From: JBEBVQ01 sp037190845
Lineage (GTDB): Bacteria; Bacteroidota; Bacteroidia; Chitinophagales; Chitinophagaceae
Assembly (NCBI GenBank): GCA_037190845.1
Contig: JBBCJI010000023.1
Coordinates: forward strand, 79,111 to 143,110
Direction of reading: 5' to 3'
Length of the DNA: 64,000 nt
This document shows positions 7,193 to 16,476 of this stretch, one piece after another. The position numbers and the translations under genes are program-made. The stretch's first letter is position 1. Each line of letters opens with the position of its first letter. The notes under the pieces are model-generated. The model was not told the DNA's origin, made no database searches, and worked only from the letters and a program-made list of their open reading frames with translations.

Positions 7193-10100
7193 ATGAGCCT
7201 CCCATCCATCTCCCTGCAACGACCGGTACTGGCCATTGTACTCAATATCATCATTGTCATATTCGGTATTATCGGCTTTAATTTCCTGGGGGTGCGGGAC
7301 TATCCGTCTATTGATCCTCCGATTATCAATGTACGGACATCTTATGCAGGAGCCAATCCCGACATTGTGGAATCCCAGATCACGGAGCCACTGGAAAAAT
7401 CTATCAATGGTATTGCCGGAATCAAAAACATTTCTTCCACCAGTGCGCAGGGAAACAGCAACATCACTGTCGAGTTTGACCTGGGAGTAGATCTGGAGGC
7501 CGCAGCCAACGACGTCCGGGACAAAGTATCACAGGCGGTCCGTAACCTGCCGCAGGATATAGATGCTCCCCCGGTGGTGGCCAAAGCAGATGCCAACTCC
7601 AGTCCCATCCTCTCTATGACGGTTCAAAGTGATACCCGCAACCAGTTGGAACTGACCGAATATGCAGAAAATATACTTGTAGAAAAGCTCCAGACGATAC
7701 CAGGCGTGAGCAGCATACAGATCTGGGGCCAGAAAAGATATGCCATGCGGCTCTGGCTCGACCCGGTGCGCATGGCCGGGCTGGGCATTACCTTCCGGGA
7801 TGTGGAAGTTGCGGTGAACCAGCAGAATGTGGAGCTGCCTGCCGGTAAGTTATCCGGAAATAATACGGAATTATCGGTACGTACACTTGGACGGCTGTTC
7901 ACAGAAGAAGAATTCAATAACCTCATTATCAAAACCGCAAACGGGGTCGACGTCCATCTCCGGGAAATCGGCGAAGCCGTTCTTGGGCCGGAAAATGAAG
8001 AGACAATATTAAAAGAAAGTACTATTCCCATGATCGCATTGGCGGTTATCCCTCAGCCTGGCTCCAACTATGTCGCCATTGCGGATGAGTTTTATAAACG
8101 TTATGAACAATTAAAAAAAGATATCCCTGAAGACTTCAAGGTAGACATCGCTATGGATAATACCATCAGCATCCGTAAGTCCATCGCTGAAGTTGAAGAA
8201 ACATTGCTGATTGCGTTCCTTCTCGTAATTATTATCATTTACCTTTTCTTCCGCGACTGGCTGATTGCACTCCGGCCGCTGATAGACATCCCGGTGAGTC
8301 TGATCGGGGCATTTTTCATCATGTACATGTGCGGGTTTACGATCAATGTACTTTCCCTGCTGGCGATTGTACTTGCCACAGGGCTTGTGGTGGATGACGG
8401 GATTGTCGTTACGGAGAACATCTTCAAAAAGATAGAACGGGGGATGGAAAAGCACCGGGCAGCAAGGGAGGGCAGCGAAGAGATCTACTTCGCCGTCATC
8501 TCCACATCCATTACGCTGGCGATCGTATTCCTCCCCATCATATTCCTCGAAGGCTTTACCGGTCGTTTATTCCGGGAATTTGGCGTGGTTGTGGCCGGCG
8601 CCGTGCTGATCTCCGCTTTTGTATCTCTGACGCTTACACCGGTACTTAACGTGATGCTCACCCGCAAAGAGCACAAGCCGTCCTGGTTTTATGTTAAGAC
8701 CGAACCTTTCTTCCTCGGCATGGAACGCGGTTACAAAAAAGGGCTGATATGGATCATGCGGCATAAATGGGTAGCCCTCACAGGTATGGTTGTGTCTTTC
8801 GCTCTGATCTTCCTGATCGGGAAAGGGCTGCAAAGCGAGCTGGCGCCGCTCGAAGACCGGAGTCGTTTCCGGATGCAGTTATCTGCTCCGGAAGGCACAT
8901 CCTATGATGCCATGGATCAATACGTGAACAGCGTAGTGGAAATGGTAATGGACTCCGTTCCTGAACGACACATTGTACTATCAGTAACGGCCCCGGGCTT
9001 TACAGGATCCGGTGCTGTGAATACCGGTTTTCTGAACGTACGGCTTAAAGAGCCGGAAGAAAGAGAGCGCACACAAAATGAGATCACCCAACAGGTGAAC
9101 CGGGCTGTGCAACAGTTTAATTTCGGGCGCGCCTTTGCTATCCAGGAACAAACGATCTCCGTACAGCGCGGAGGCAGCGCCTTCCCGGTAGTATATGTAC
9201 TTCAGAATATTGATTTCGAAAAACTTTCTAAAGTATTGCCACAATTTCTCGATGAAGCTAATAACAACCCGGTGTTTCAGGGGGTAGACGTAGATCTGAA
9301 ATTCAACAAACCGGAAATCGCCGTTTCCATAGACCGTGCCAAAGCATCACAACTGGGCGTGTCTATCGAAGATGTTTCACAGACGCTTCAGCTTGCATTA
9401 AGCAACCGGCGGCTCGGCTATTTTACCCGCAGCGGCAAGCAGTATCAGGTGATCGGGCAGGTATCCCGTCCCAACCGCGAAGCGCCGGTTAACCTGAGTA
9501 GTTTTTACGTCCGCAGCGGATCCGGAGAAATGATCTCCCTTGACAACCTGGTACAGCTTGAAGAGACAACCAGCCCTTCCCAGATATACCATTTCAACCG
9601 ATATAAATCCGCAACGATTTCTGCACAGCTTGCTCCGGGAAAAACAATCGGAGATGGTATCGCCGCCATGCGTGCAACATATGACAAGCTCTCAAAAGAA
9701 GAAATAATAGACGACACCTTCTCCACTTCCCTGAGCGGCTCATCCAAAGACTATGAAGAGAGCTCATCAAATGTGCTCTTTGCATTTGTGCTGGCGCTGG
9801 TACTTATCTACCTGATCCTGGCCGCGCAGTTCGAGAGTTTTATGGATCCGCTGATCATCATGTTTACCGTACCGCTGGCGATCGCCGGAGCTGTTATTTC
9901 GTTGTGGATGTTTGACCAGACGCTGAACATTTTCTCACAGATCGGCATGATCATGCTGATCGGGCTGGTAACCAAAAACGGTATTCTGATCGTAGAGTAT
10001 ACCAACAAAATATACGAACGCGGCGCAGGTAAAACGGATGCCGCCATACGTGGAGCCGCTATGCGTCTCCGTCCCATTCTGATGACCACGCTTGCGATGA

Positions 10101-10291
10101 TGTTCGGCGCTCTGCCGCTGGCGTTATCATTGGGCGCAGCATCCACCAGCCGTATGCCGTTAGGGATCGTAATTGTAGGAGGATTATTATTCTCCCTTCT
10201 TCTTTCATTATTTATTATACCTGTTATGTACACGCTGCTTTCCAGAAGAAAGCCGAGGCCGGTAACAGCCATAGATAAACTGAACGATTAA
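7193..10291 (+). CDS. RND-family multidrug efflux permease (AcrB/MexB-like, HAE1)
   Basis: A 1032-residue inner-membrane pump that exports hydrophobic compounds using the proton gradient. It has the N-terminal SLPSISLQRPVLAIVL helix, two large periplasmic loops, and twelve expected transmembrane helices in two halves. TM4 carries the proton-relay pair in ATGLVVDDGIVV and TM10 carries the Lys in GLVTKNGILIVEY. Length and motif order are complete. The TolC gene begins at the base after its stop codon. No periplasmic adaptor (membrane-fusion protein) gene is present on either side, although such a protein is normally needed to join pump and channel. Confidence 0.96.
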   Translation: MSLPSISLQRPVLAIVLNIIIVIFGIIGFNFLGVRDYPSIDPPIINVRTSYAGANPDIVESQITEPLEKSINGIAGIKNISSTSAQGNSNITVEFDLGVDLEAAANDVRDKVSQAVRNLPQDIDAPPVVAKADANSSPILSMTVQSDTRNQLELTEYAENILVEKLQTIPGVSSIQIWGQKRYAMRLWLDPVRMAGLGITFRDVEVAVNQQNVELPAGKLSGNNTELSVRTLGRLFTEEEFNNLIIKTANGVDVHLREIGEAVLGPENEETILKESTIPMIALAVIPQPGSNYVAIADEFYKRYEQLKKDIPEDFKVDIAMDNTISIRKSIAEVEETLLIAFLLVIIIIYLFFRDWLIALRPLIDIPVSLIGAFFIMYMCGFTINVLSLLAIVLATGLVVDDGIVVTENIFKKIERGMEKHRAAREGSEEIYFAVISTSITLAIVFLPIIFLEGFTGRLFREFGVVVAGAVLISAFVSLTLTPVLNVMLTRKEHKPSWFYVKTEPFFLGMERGYKKGLIWIMRHKWVALTGMVVSFALIFLIGKGLQSELAPLEDRSRFRMQLSAPEGTSYDAMDQYVNSVVEMVMDSVPERHIVLSVTAPGFTGSGAVNTGFLNVRLKEPEERERTQNEITQQVNRAVQQFNFGRAFAIQEQTISVQRGGSAFPVVYVLQNIDFEKLSKVLPQFLDEANNNPVFQGVDVDLKFNKPEIAVSIDRAKASQLGVSIEDVSQTLQLALSNRRLGYFTRSGKQYQVIGQVSRPNREAPVNLSSFYVRSGSGEMISLDNLVQLEETTSPSQIYHFNRYKSATISAQLAPGKTIGDGIAAMRATYDKLSKEEIIDDTFSTSLSGSSKDYEESSSNVLFAFVLALVLIYLILAAQFESFMDPLIIMFTVPLAIAGAVISLWMFDQTLNIFSQIGMIMLIGLVTKNGILIVEYTNKIYERGAGKTDAAIRGAAMRLRPILMTTLAMMFGALPLALSLGAASTSRMPLGIVIVGGLLFSLLLSLFIIPVMYTLLSRRKPRPVTAIDKLND

Positions 10292-11599
10292 ATGAACCGT
10301 TTTATAACTATTTCCATTTGTCTGCTGCTCATGATATATGCACCAGGGATCCGTGCACAGGAACGGCTTACCCTGCAGGATGCCATCACCAAAGCGCTGG
10401 CACACAACTTTGACATCAGGGTAACCAAAGTAACCGCTAATCAGGCTGCAGTCAACAATACTGCGGGTAATGCCGGCATGCTACCCAACCTCAATGCTAC
10501 CGGCTCATACGGCGGCGGCAGCGCCAATACGCATATCGAATTTGCGGACGGGCGGATACAGGAAGTAGACAATGCCCTCTCGGAAACCATCAGCGGCAGT
10601 GTATTGCTCAACTGGACGTTGTTTGACGGCGGACGTATGTTTTACCGGAAAAAGCAACTGAACGAACTGGAAGATATCGGACAGGTACAGTTGAAGGCAC
10701 AGGTGCAGGCCACCGTTTCACAAGTCATTCAGGCATATGCACAGGTTGTATTGCAGCAGCAGCAGCTGGTGGCCATAGATACAGGGCTGGTACTCGCAAA
10801 GATCAGGATGGTCCTTTCACAGGCCAATTATGAAACCGGTGCATCTGCCAAGGTAGACTTTCTGCAGGCGCGTGTAGACTATAACGCACGGCAGTCCGAC
10901 TCCCTGTACCAGCAGGCAACACTCAACGCATCTTTTGCACTGCTGAATGCACTCATGGGCGAAGAAGCTGACCGGGCGTATATCGTAGACGATTCCCTGC
11001 AGGTACTCACATCCTTACAACCCAAAGACAAAGAGTTATTAAAACAGATCAATCCCGGTCTGGATCTTGCCCGCCGGAATGCCGAAGTATCCCGCCTCGA
11101 AGCAAAAATAGCGCGGTCTTCGTATCTGCCGACCCTGGCGCTGAACGGCGGTTATACATATACCCGGACTTCCAGCCAGGCCGGTTTTGCTTTATTCAAT
11201 CGCAGCACCGGACCTAACGGATCGCTTAACCTGAATGTCCCCATCTTCCAGGGCGGTAATATCCGACGTACGGCCAAGGTCGCTTCATTACAGGCATTAA
11301 GTGATGAATTGCTTTACGAGCGGCAAAATACCGAACTAAGCAGGCAATACCGTACCGCATGGAGCAACTATGAAGTCTCCGTAAGCGCCTATAATCTCGA
11401 GATAGACAACATCAAATATGCCAAAGAAAACCTGGATATCCAGCAGGAGCGGTTTAAGGTAGGTATATCCACTACACTTGAGACCCGCGAAGCCGAAAAC
11501 GGGTACGTGCAGGCGCTGGTACGGCTGTACACAGCTATTTACAACCTGAAGGTGAATGAAACAGTGGTACGGGAGTTGGAGGGTGAGTTGGTACGGTAG
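10292..11599 (+). CDS. TolC-family outer-membrane efflux channel
   Basis: A 435-residue outer-membrane channel with a signal peptide (MNRFITISICLLLMIYAPGIRAQ) and two repeats of the OEP domain. The repeats are visible as LTLQDAITKALAHNFDI at the start of the first half and LKQINPGLDLARRNAEVSRLEAKIARSSYLPTLAL at the start of the second (shown as INPGLDLARRNAEV). Long heptad-like helices rich in Gln and Ala follow, as in the coiled coils of the periplasmic tunnel. The ATG directly follows the stop of the permease gene, so translation is probably coupled. The stop codon lies inside a palindrome shared with the convergent hisS gene. Confidence 0.94.
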   Translation: MNRFITISICLLLMIYAPGIRAQERLTLQDAITKALAHNFDIRVTKVTANQAAVNNTAGNAGMLPNLNATGSYGGGSANTHIEFADGRIQEVDNALSETISGSVLLNWTLFDGGRMFYRKKQLNELEDIGQVQLKAQVQATVSQVIQAYAQVVLQQQQLVAIDTGLVLAKIRMVLSQANYETGASAKVDFLQARVDYNARQSDSLYQQATLNASFALLNALMGEEADRAYIVDDSLQVLTSLQPKDKELLKQINPGLDLARRNAEVSRLEAKIARSSYLPTLALNGGYTYTRTSSQAGFALFNRSTGPNGSLNLNVPIFQGGNIRRTAKVASLQALSDELLYERQNTELSRQYRTAWSNYEVSVSAYNLEIDNIKYAKENLDIQQERFKVGISTTLETREAENGYVQALVRLYTAIYNLKVNETVVRELEGELVR

Positions 11600-11623
11600 A
11601 GACGCGATGAATCGCGTCTCTAC
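11596..11623. terminator. Bidirectional palindrome spanning both stop codons of tolC-like and hisS genes
   Basis: A 13-bp perfect inverted repeat (GTAGAGACGCGAT and its complement) with a 2-bp centre. The TAG of the TolC-family gene (11597-11599) lies in the left arm and the TAG of hisS (11620-11622 on the minus strand) in the right arm. It would form a hairpin in both transcripts. There is no U-tract. Confidence 0.75.
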
Positions 11624-13011
11624 GGCAATAAACGGTCAATCGCCTGCGCCAGAGTAATCATATCCTGTTGTCCGGTCGCGAAATCCTTCAGGCTCACCAT
11701 TCCCTTTTCCCGCTCTTCGTCGCCGGGAATGATCACATAGGCAAAGCCACGCTTGTTCGCGTATTTCATCTGCTTGTCGAACTTGGTCGCATCGGGATAT
11801 ATTTCCGCAGCGATGCCGGCATTACGCAACTGACGCAATACATGCAGAGCATATACTTCATTGTCGCCGCCAAAATTAACCAGCATCACGCGGCTGCCTG
11901 TCGCCAGTTGTCCGGGGAATAATTGCAGCTCTTCCATCACATCGTATATCCGGTCAATGCCGAATGACACCCCAACTCCGGAAAGCCCTTTCAATCCGAA
12001 GAGACCCGTCAGATCATCATAGCGACCGCCACCGCCTATGCTGCCCATCTTCACCGCGCCACAGGCTACTTCTACGATCACACCTGTATAATAATTCAAT
12101 CCGCGGGCGAGGCTGATGTCTACAACTATTTCAGAATCCCATTCCTCATTGGCAAGCTCTCCATGATATTTCAATGTATTCTTCAGTTCCTGCACACCCT
12201 GCGTACCGGTTTCACTTCCTGCCATAACAGAAGCCAGCTTGGCCAGCTTTTCGTCATTCGTGCCGGTCACTGTAATAACCATGCGAATCTTTTCTATCCC
12301 ATCCGCAGTGATACCACGTTGCGCCAGTTCCTGCGCTACACTATCCCACCCGATCTTATCCAGCTTGTCGAGCGCGATGGTCATATCCATCATCAGATCC
12401 GGCACACCGGCAATCTCGGCCAGGCCAGCCAGCAGCTTGCGGCTGTTGATCTTCACTTGTACCTGCGGTAAACCCAATTTGTAAAAAGCACTCCGGTAAA
12501 TACACAACAACTCCGCCTCATTGATCAGCGAGTTGCTGCCCACCACATCACAATCGCACTGCCAGAACTCGCGATACCGCCCTTTCTGGGGGCGATCGGC
12601 ACGCCATACCGGCTGCATCTGGTAACGGCGGAACGGGAAAGCCAGTTCATGCTGGTGCATCACCACATACCGCGCAAAAGGTATCGTCAGATCATAGCGC
12701 AAAGCACGCTCTGTAACCACAGGAGTACTATAAGCGCGGCTGAGCAGTTTGTTCCATTCTTCGCGCAGCGATTCCTTTTTCTGCTCCTGCTGCTCGTGCA
12801 AACCGTTGTTCAGAATTTTAAATATCAGACGATCACCCTCCTCGCCATATTTCCCGGTGAGGGTGACCAGATTTTCCATGGCAGGCGTTTCGAGTGGCTG
12901 AAAGCCATAGGTTTCAAATATCTCCCTCAGTGTAGTAAAGATATATTGACGGCGGCGTACTTCGGCTGGCGAAAAATCACGTGTTCCCTGGGGAATGGAC
13001 GGTTTGGACAT
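11620..13011 (-). CDS. hisS: Histidine--tRNA ligase
   Basis: Charges tRNA-His with histidine in the cytoplasm. The 463-residue class II synthetase begins MSKPSIPQGTRDFSP. Motif 2 is in MQPVWRADRPQKGRYREF, the histidine-specific segments are LARGLNYYTG and GGGRYDDLTG, motif 3 is GVGVSFGIDRI, and the C-terminal anticodon-binding domain starts around VMLVNFGGDNEVYAL. It is convergent with the efflux operon and ends in the shared palindrome. The next gene upstream on the same strand, the phosphatase at 13086, is separated by a repeat. Confidence 0.96.
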   Translation of the reverse strand: MSKPSIPQGTRDFSPAEVRRRQYIFTTLREIFETYGFQPLETPAMENLVTLTGKYGEEGDRLIFKILNNGLHEQQEQKKESLREEWNKLLSRAYSTPVVTERALRYDLTIPFARYVVMHQHELAFPFRRYQMQPVWRADRPQKGRYREFWQCDCDVVGSNSLINEAELLCIYRSAFYKLGLPQVQVKINSRKLLAGLAEIAGVPDLMMDMTIALDKLDKIGWDSVAQELAQRGITADGIEKIRMVITVTGTNDEKLAKLASVMAGSETGTQGVQELKNTLKYHGELANEEWDSEIVVDISLARGLNYYTGVIVEVACGAVKMGSIGGGGRYDDLTGLFGLKGLSGVGVSFGIDRIYDVMEELQLFPGQLATGSRVMLVNFGGDNEVYALHVLRQLRNAGIAAEIYPDATKFDKQMKYANKRGFAYVIIPGDEEREKGMVSLKDFATGQQDMITLAQAIDRLLP

Positions 13012-13025
13012 GCTGTTTTAATTAG

Positions 13026-13094
13026 TCAATTTGAAAAATTGGGAATTTGAAAATGTCTATGTTTCGCAAGTCACTTTCAAAATCATCATTTTGA
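13026..13094. repeat. AT-rich TTTGAAAA/TTTTCAAA repeat
   Basis: Contains CAATTTGAAAAATTGGGAATTTGAAAAT broken into two TTTGAAAA words, then CACTTTCAAAATC. It belongs to the same dispersed family as the elements near 222, 935 and 5924 and fills the gap between the phosphatase stop and the hisS start. Confidence 0.55.
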
Positions 13095-13556
13095 ATTACC
13101 GGCGCTGTATTTTCTGATAATGGCTTCGCAAGCCTGATCTATCATTTCATACACCGGCAAATAGCCGTCCCGGTCGCCATACCACGGGTCGGGAACGGAG
13201 GCATTTGCGCCGGAGTGCAATTCGTTCAGAAAATAATCCACCCGGCTCAGGTCAGCGCCATTACCGGCAATCCGGCGGACGTCCCGATACACGTCATCTG
13301 CCATGACGTATATTTTGTCGTAACGCACCATATCGCGGCTTTCAAAACGCCGGGCACGCTGTGCGGAGATATCAACACCATGCTGCAGACAGACTTCCTG
13401 CGAGTGCCTGTGTGGTGGTTCTCCGGTGTGATAACCGTTGGTACCGGCCGAATCCACGATCCAGCCAAGGCCATGCTGATCCGCCTTATGGCGCAACAAG
13501 CCTTCCGCGATCGGCGATCGGCAGATATTACCCAGGCAAACCATTAATATTTTCAT
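13086..13556 (-). CDS. Low-molecular-weight protein-tyrosine phosphatase
   Basis: A cytoplasmic phosphatase of 156 residues, normal for the family, that removes phosphate from tyrosine. The P-loop VCLGNICRSPIAEG carries the nucleophile Cys and the Arg of the C-x5-R-S signature near the N-terminus. The general-acid loop is DPWYGDRDG. I chose the ATG at 13556 (MKILMVCLGN), because an upstream TTG at 13562 adds only two residues. In many bacteria such enzymes control capsule or exopolysaccharide synthesis, but no such genes are adjacent here. Confidence 0.93.
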   Translation of the reverse strand: MKILMVCLGNICRSPIAEGLLRHKADQHGLGWIVDSAGTNGYHTGEPPHRHSQEVCLQHGVDISAQRARRFESRDMVRYDKIYVMADDVYRDVRRIAGNGADLSRVDYFLNELHSGANASVPDPWYGDRDGYLPVYEMIDQACEAIIRKYSAGNSK

Positions 13557-13691
13557 ATACAAAAAAACAGAGCTTGCAAAATTAAATCAAAATCAACAGG
13601 TATACACCCTACTGGCTTGTAATAGCAAAAAACACATTATTACAACATCAACTATTCCCTATTTTACAAACCAGCTATCAACATTTTGACG

Positions 13692-13699
13692 TAGGTTTG
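13692..13699 (+). promoter_or_regulatory. Candidate -7 box upstream of etfBA
   Basis: TAGGTTTG matches TAnnTTTG exactly and lies about 60 bp before the etfB ATG. A convincing TTTG at the expected distance upstream is not seen. The rest of the 197-bp gap shows no other feature. Confidence 0.5.
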
Positions 13700-13759
13700 C
13701 ACCCTGTTTAGCTAACATATATTTTAGTTTTTATTGACCAAATAAATATCATACATCTG

Positions 13760-14503
13760 ATGAAGATATTAGTTTGTATTGCACAGGTGCCCGACACCAC
13801 CACTAAGATCGCATTCAGCGACAATAATACCCATTTCAATACCCAGGGTGTGACCATGATCATCAACCCCTATGACGAATGGTATTCGCTGGTGCGCGCG
13901 CTGGAACTTAAAGAAAGCGGCACCGCCACCGCCGTACATCTCGTAACGGTGGGAAAAGCAGATGCCGAGCCGGTGATCCGCAAAGCCCTGGCGCTGGGCG
14001 GCGATGAAGCGATTCGTATTGATACCGACAGCAATGACCCTTATGTAGTTGCCGAACAAATAGCGGCTTTTGCCAAAAACGAAAACTACGACCTGGTACT
14101 CTGCGGTAAGGAATCCATTGACTACAACAACGGCACTACCGGCGCTATGCTCGCCGAGTTGCTTGATATGGACTATATCGGGTTTGCTACCAAAGTGGAC
14201 ATTAGCAATAACACTGCTACGGTGACCCGCGAGATCGAAGGCGGAGCAGAAACCGACACAGCATCCCTGCCGCTGGTGATCTCCTGCCAGAAGGGTGTAG
14301 CCGAAGCACGTATCCCGAACATGAGGGGTATCATGGCTGCCCGCACCAAACCGCTGAAAGTGGTCGCGCCTTCAGATGCTGCCCCGCTCAGCCAGATCGT
14401 TTCGTATGAATTGCCTCCGGCAAAAACCGGGGTAAAAATGTTCAATGCCGACAACATTGACGAGCTTGTAGCGGCACTGCACAATGAAGCGAAAGTGATA
14501 TAA
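13760..14503 (+). CDS. etfB: Electron transfer flavoprotein subunit beta
   Basis: The 247-residue small subunit of the electron-transfer flavoprotein. This passes electrons from acyl-CoA and other flavin dehydrogenases to ETF-quinone oxidoreductase. It begins MKILVCIAQVPDTTTKI and has the family segments NPYDEWYSLVRALELKE, DLVLCGKESIDYNNGTTGAMLAELL and IPNMRGIMAARTKPL, the last being the ETF-beta signature region. It lies 53 bp before etfA on the same strand, forming a standard two-gene operon. Confidence 0.96.
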   Translation: MKILVCIAQVPDTTTKIAFSDNNTHFNTQGVTMIINPYDEWYSLVRALELKESGTATAVHLVTVGKADAEPVIRKALALGGDEAIRIDTDSNDPYVVAEQIAAFAKNENYDLVLCGKESIDYNNGTTGAMLAELLDMDYIGFATKVDISNNTATVTREIEGGAETDTASLPLVISCQKGVAEARIPNMRGIMAARTKPLKVVAPSDAAPLSQIVSYELPPAKTGVKMFNADNIDELVAALHNEAKVI

Positions 14504-14556
14504 CGGTATCCCGTTAAAACATTATTATTCAATAACCGTATTACATTCTACATTCC

Positions 14557-15534
14557 ATGTCTATACTCGTTTTAGCAGAACATACAGAAGGAGCCTTCCG
14601 GAAAAAAACATTCGAGCTGGTACAATATGCATCCGGCATCGCGCAGCAACTGGGCACTACCACTACAGCGCTGGTACTTGGCAATATTGCAGATGATACG
14701 CTGCAACAACTGGGCGCTTATGGCGCTAATAAAGTGTTGCATGTGGCAGACGACCGGCTGAACAATCTCAATGGCCGTGCATACGCCAAGGCTGTTGCGA
14801 CCGCTGCCAGTCAGGAGCAAGCTAACGTGATCGTGCTGTCGCACGATGTTACCGGCAAGACCGTTGCCCCGCGCGTCGCCGCCCATTTGAAAGCAGGTAT
14901 GGTAGCGGGCGCTGTTTCCACACCCAATCTGGATAACGGTTTTGTGCTGAAGAAAAACGTATTCTCCGGCAAAGCTTTTGCCTTCGTTAATATTACAAGC
15001 GAGCAAAAAGTGATCACGCTCATGCCCAACACCTTTCCGGTAAAGAAAGGAGAAGGCACGGCTACGGTGGAAAAACTGTCCGTTTCTTTCGAAGGCAAGG
15101 ACTTTGGCATACAAGTGAAAGAAGTAAACAAGGTAACCGGCGAAGTACCACTCGGCGAAGCAGAATTGGTCGTATCCGGTGGCCGTGGCCTGAAAGGCCC
15201 TGAAAACTGGGGCGTCCTCGAAGATCTGGCCAAATCGCTGGGCGCTGCCCTCGCCTGCTCCCGGCCGGTAGCCGACAGCCACTGGCGTCCGCACCACGAG
15301 CACGTAGGACAAACCGGCGGCACCATCCGTCCGAACCTGTATATTGCCGTAGGCATCTCAGGCGCGATCCAGCACCTGGCAGGCGTGAATGGTTCCAAGA
15401 CAATTGTGGTGATTAATAAAGACCCTGAAGCACCGTTCTTCAAAGCCGCCGACTACGGTATCGTAGGCGATGCGCTGGAAATCATACCAAAGTTGACCGA
15501 AGCGGTAAAAAACTTCAAAGCAGGGCAAAACTGA
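14557..15534 (+). CDS. etfA: Electron transfer flavoprotein subunit alpha
   Basis: The 325-residue large subunit of the electron-transfer flavoprotein; its C-terminal domain binds FAD. Visible FAD-domain signatures are VVSGGRGLKGPENW, CSRPVADSHWRP, HVGQTGGTIRPNLYIAVG and SGAIQHLAGVNGSKTIVVIN (given in parts). The tail DPEAPFFKAADYGIVGD is also typical. Paired with etfB. A strong intrinsic terminator follows at 15555-15587, closing the operon. Confidence 0.97.
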   Translation: MSILVLAEHTEGAFRKKTFELVQYASGIAQQLGTTTTALVLGNIADDTLQQLGAYGANKVLHVADDRLNNLNGRAYAKAVATAASQEQANVIVLSHDVTGKTVAPRVAAHLKAGMVAGAVSTPNLDNGFVLKKNVFSGKAFAFVNITSEQKVITLMPNTFPVKKGEGTATVEKLSVSFEGKDFGIQVKEVNKVTGEVPLGEAELVVSGGRGLKGPENWGVLEDLAKSLGAALACSRPVADSHWRPHHEHVGQTGGTIRPNLYIAVGISGAIQHLAGVNGSKTIVVINKDPEAPFFKAADYGIVGDALEIIPKLTEAVKNFKAGQN

Positions 15535-15554
15535 CCTCGCTTTACTGAATAAAG

Positions 15555-15587
15555 AAAAAGAGTTGCACGTATGTGCAGCTCTTTTTT
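15555..15587 (+). terminator. Intrinsic terminator of etfBA
   Basis: Stem AGAGTTGCAC / GTGCAGCTCT (one G-U pair) with loop GTAT, followed by seven T residues, 20 bp after the etfA stop. A-tract before and T-tract after would also allow it to work in the opposite direction. Confidence 0.88.
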
Positions 15588-15628
15588 TGTAACATTACAG
15601 CAATAATTCACCTGGATCTGGAATTAAC

Positions 15629-15732
15629 GCCCCCCTCTCTGTCTCCCCTCGAAGGGAAACGATCACTTTGCTCCGCAACCGGACTACGACAAGGGAACGG
15701 CGCAAAGTCGCCCTTTGAAGGGGTTGGGGGGA
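15629..15732. repeat. Intergenic GC-rich imperfect inverted element
   Basis: CCCCCCTCTCTGTCTCCCCT and GAAGGG on the left face CCCTTTGAAGGGGTTGGGGGGA on the right (given in parts), in an otherwise empty gap before ispD. It resembles the dispersed CCCCTTTGAAGGGG-type elements common in Bacteroidota intergenic DNA; copy number cannot be judged from this window. Confidence 0.5.
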
Positions 15733-15783
15733 TGTTCTCCCTCGTGAAGAAGCAGAGGGATGTTACAATCTGCAAATTAAACC

Positions 15784-16476
15784 ATGACACAACTCATACC
15801 GACATACATAGTAATAGTAGCCGGAGGACAGGGCGTAAGAATGGGCAGCGCATTGCCCAAACAATTCCTTGAGCTGCACGGCAAACCTATACTATACCAT
15901 ACCATACAGGCATTTGTGGATGCATTGCCTCAGGCAGAAATCATCCTCGTACTACCCGCTCACCAAATCAGCTACGCGCAAATGGTACTGCAGCACTTTG
16001 GTACACGGATAGATCTCACTATCGTTGCAGGTGGTGAAACCCGATTCCACAGTGTACAGAACGGACTAAAAGCCATCACACAACCCGGCATCGTCATGGT
16101 ACACGATGGAGTACGGCCACTCGTCAGCCGGGAACTGATAGAGCGTTGTCTTCAACAGGCAATCGAAAAAGGCAGCGCCGTACCTGCCATACAGGTCGCA
16201 GATAGTGTCCGGCAGACATCAGGGAATCAATCCTCACCGGTTGACCGCACACACCTTCGCCTGATCCAGACACCGCAAACCTTCCGGACAGAGATATTAC
16301 TCCCTGCATTTGAGCAAGCATATCACGAAAGATTTACGGACGAAGCCACGGTTTGCGAAGCCGCAGGGCATCCTGTTTTTCTTACCGAAGGCACAAAAAA
16401 CAATATTAAGATCACTACGCCGGAAGATATTGTTATTGCCGAAGCACTGATGGAGTTGGCTAAAGATCAGGCATGA
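15784..16476 (+). CDS. ispD: 2-C-methyl-D-erythritol 4-phosphate cytidylyltransferase
   Basis: Third step of the MEP isoprenoid pathway: CTP plus methylerythritol phosphate gives CDP-methylerythritol. The 230 residues match the family. The nucleotide-binding loop is VAGGQGVRMGSALPKQFLEL, with the expected Arg and Lys. VMVHDGVRPLVS is the second signature, and the C-terminal part has LIQTPQTFRTEIL, FTDEATVCEAAG and GTKNNIKITTPEDI. The last four bases overlap the ATG of the next gene, so the two are co-transcribed. Confidence 0.96.
   Translation: MTQLIPTYIVIVAGGQGVRMGSALPKQFLELHGKPILYHTIQAFVDALPQAEIILVLPAHQISYAQMVLQHFGTRIDLTIVAGGETRFHSVQNGLKAITQPGIVMVHDGVRPLVSRELIERCLQQAIEKGSAVPAIQVADSVRQTSGNQSSPVDRTHLRLIQTPQTFRTEILLPAFEQAYHERFTDEATVCEAAGHPVFLTEGTKNNIKITTPEDIVIAEALMELAKDQA

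Noticed and set aside
15573..15872. A 99-codon frame after etfA
   Set aside because: It covers the terminator region and a GC-rich repeat and overlaps the start of ispD.
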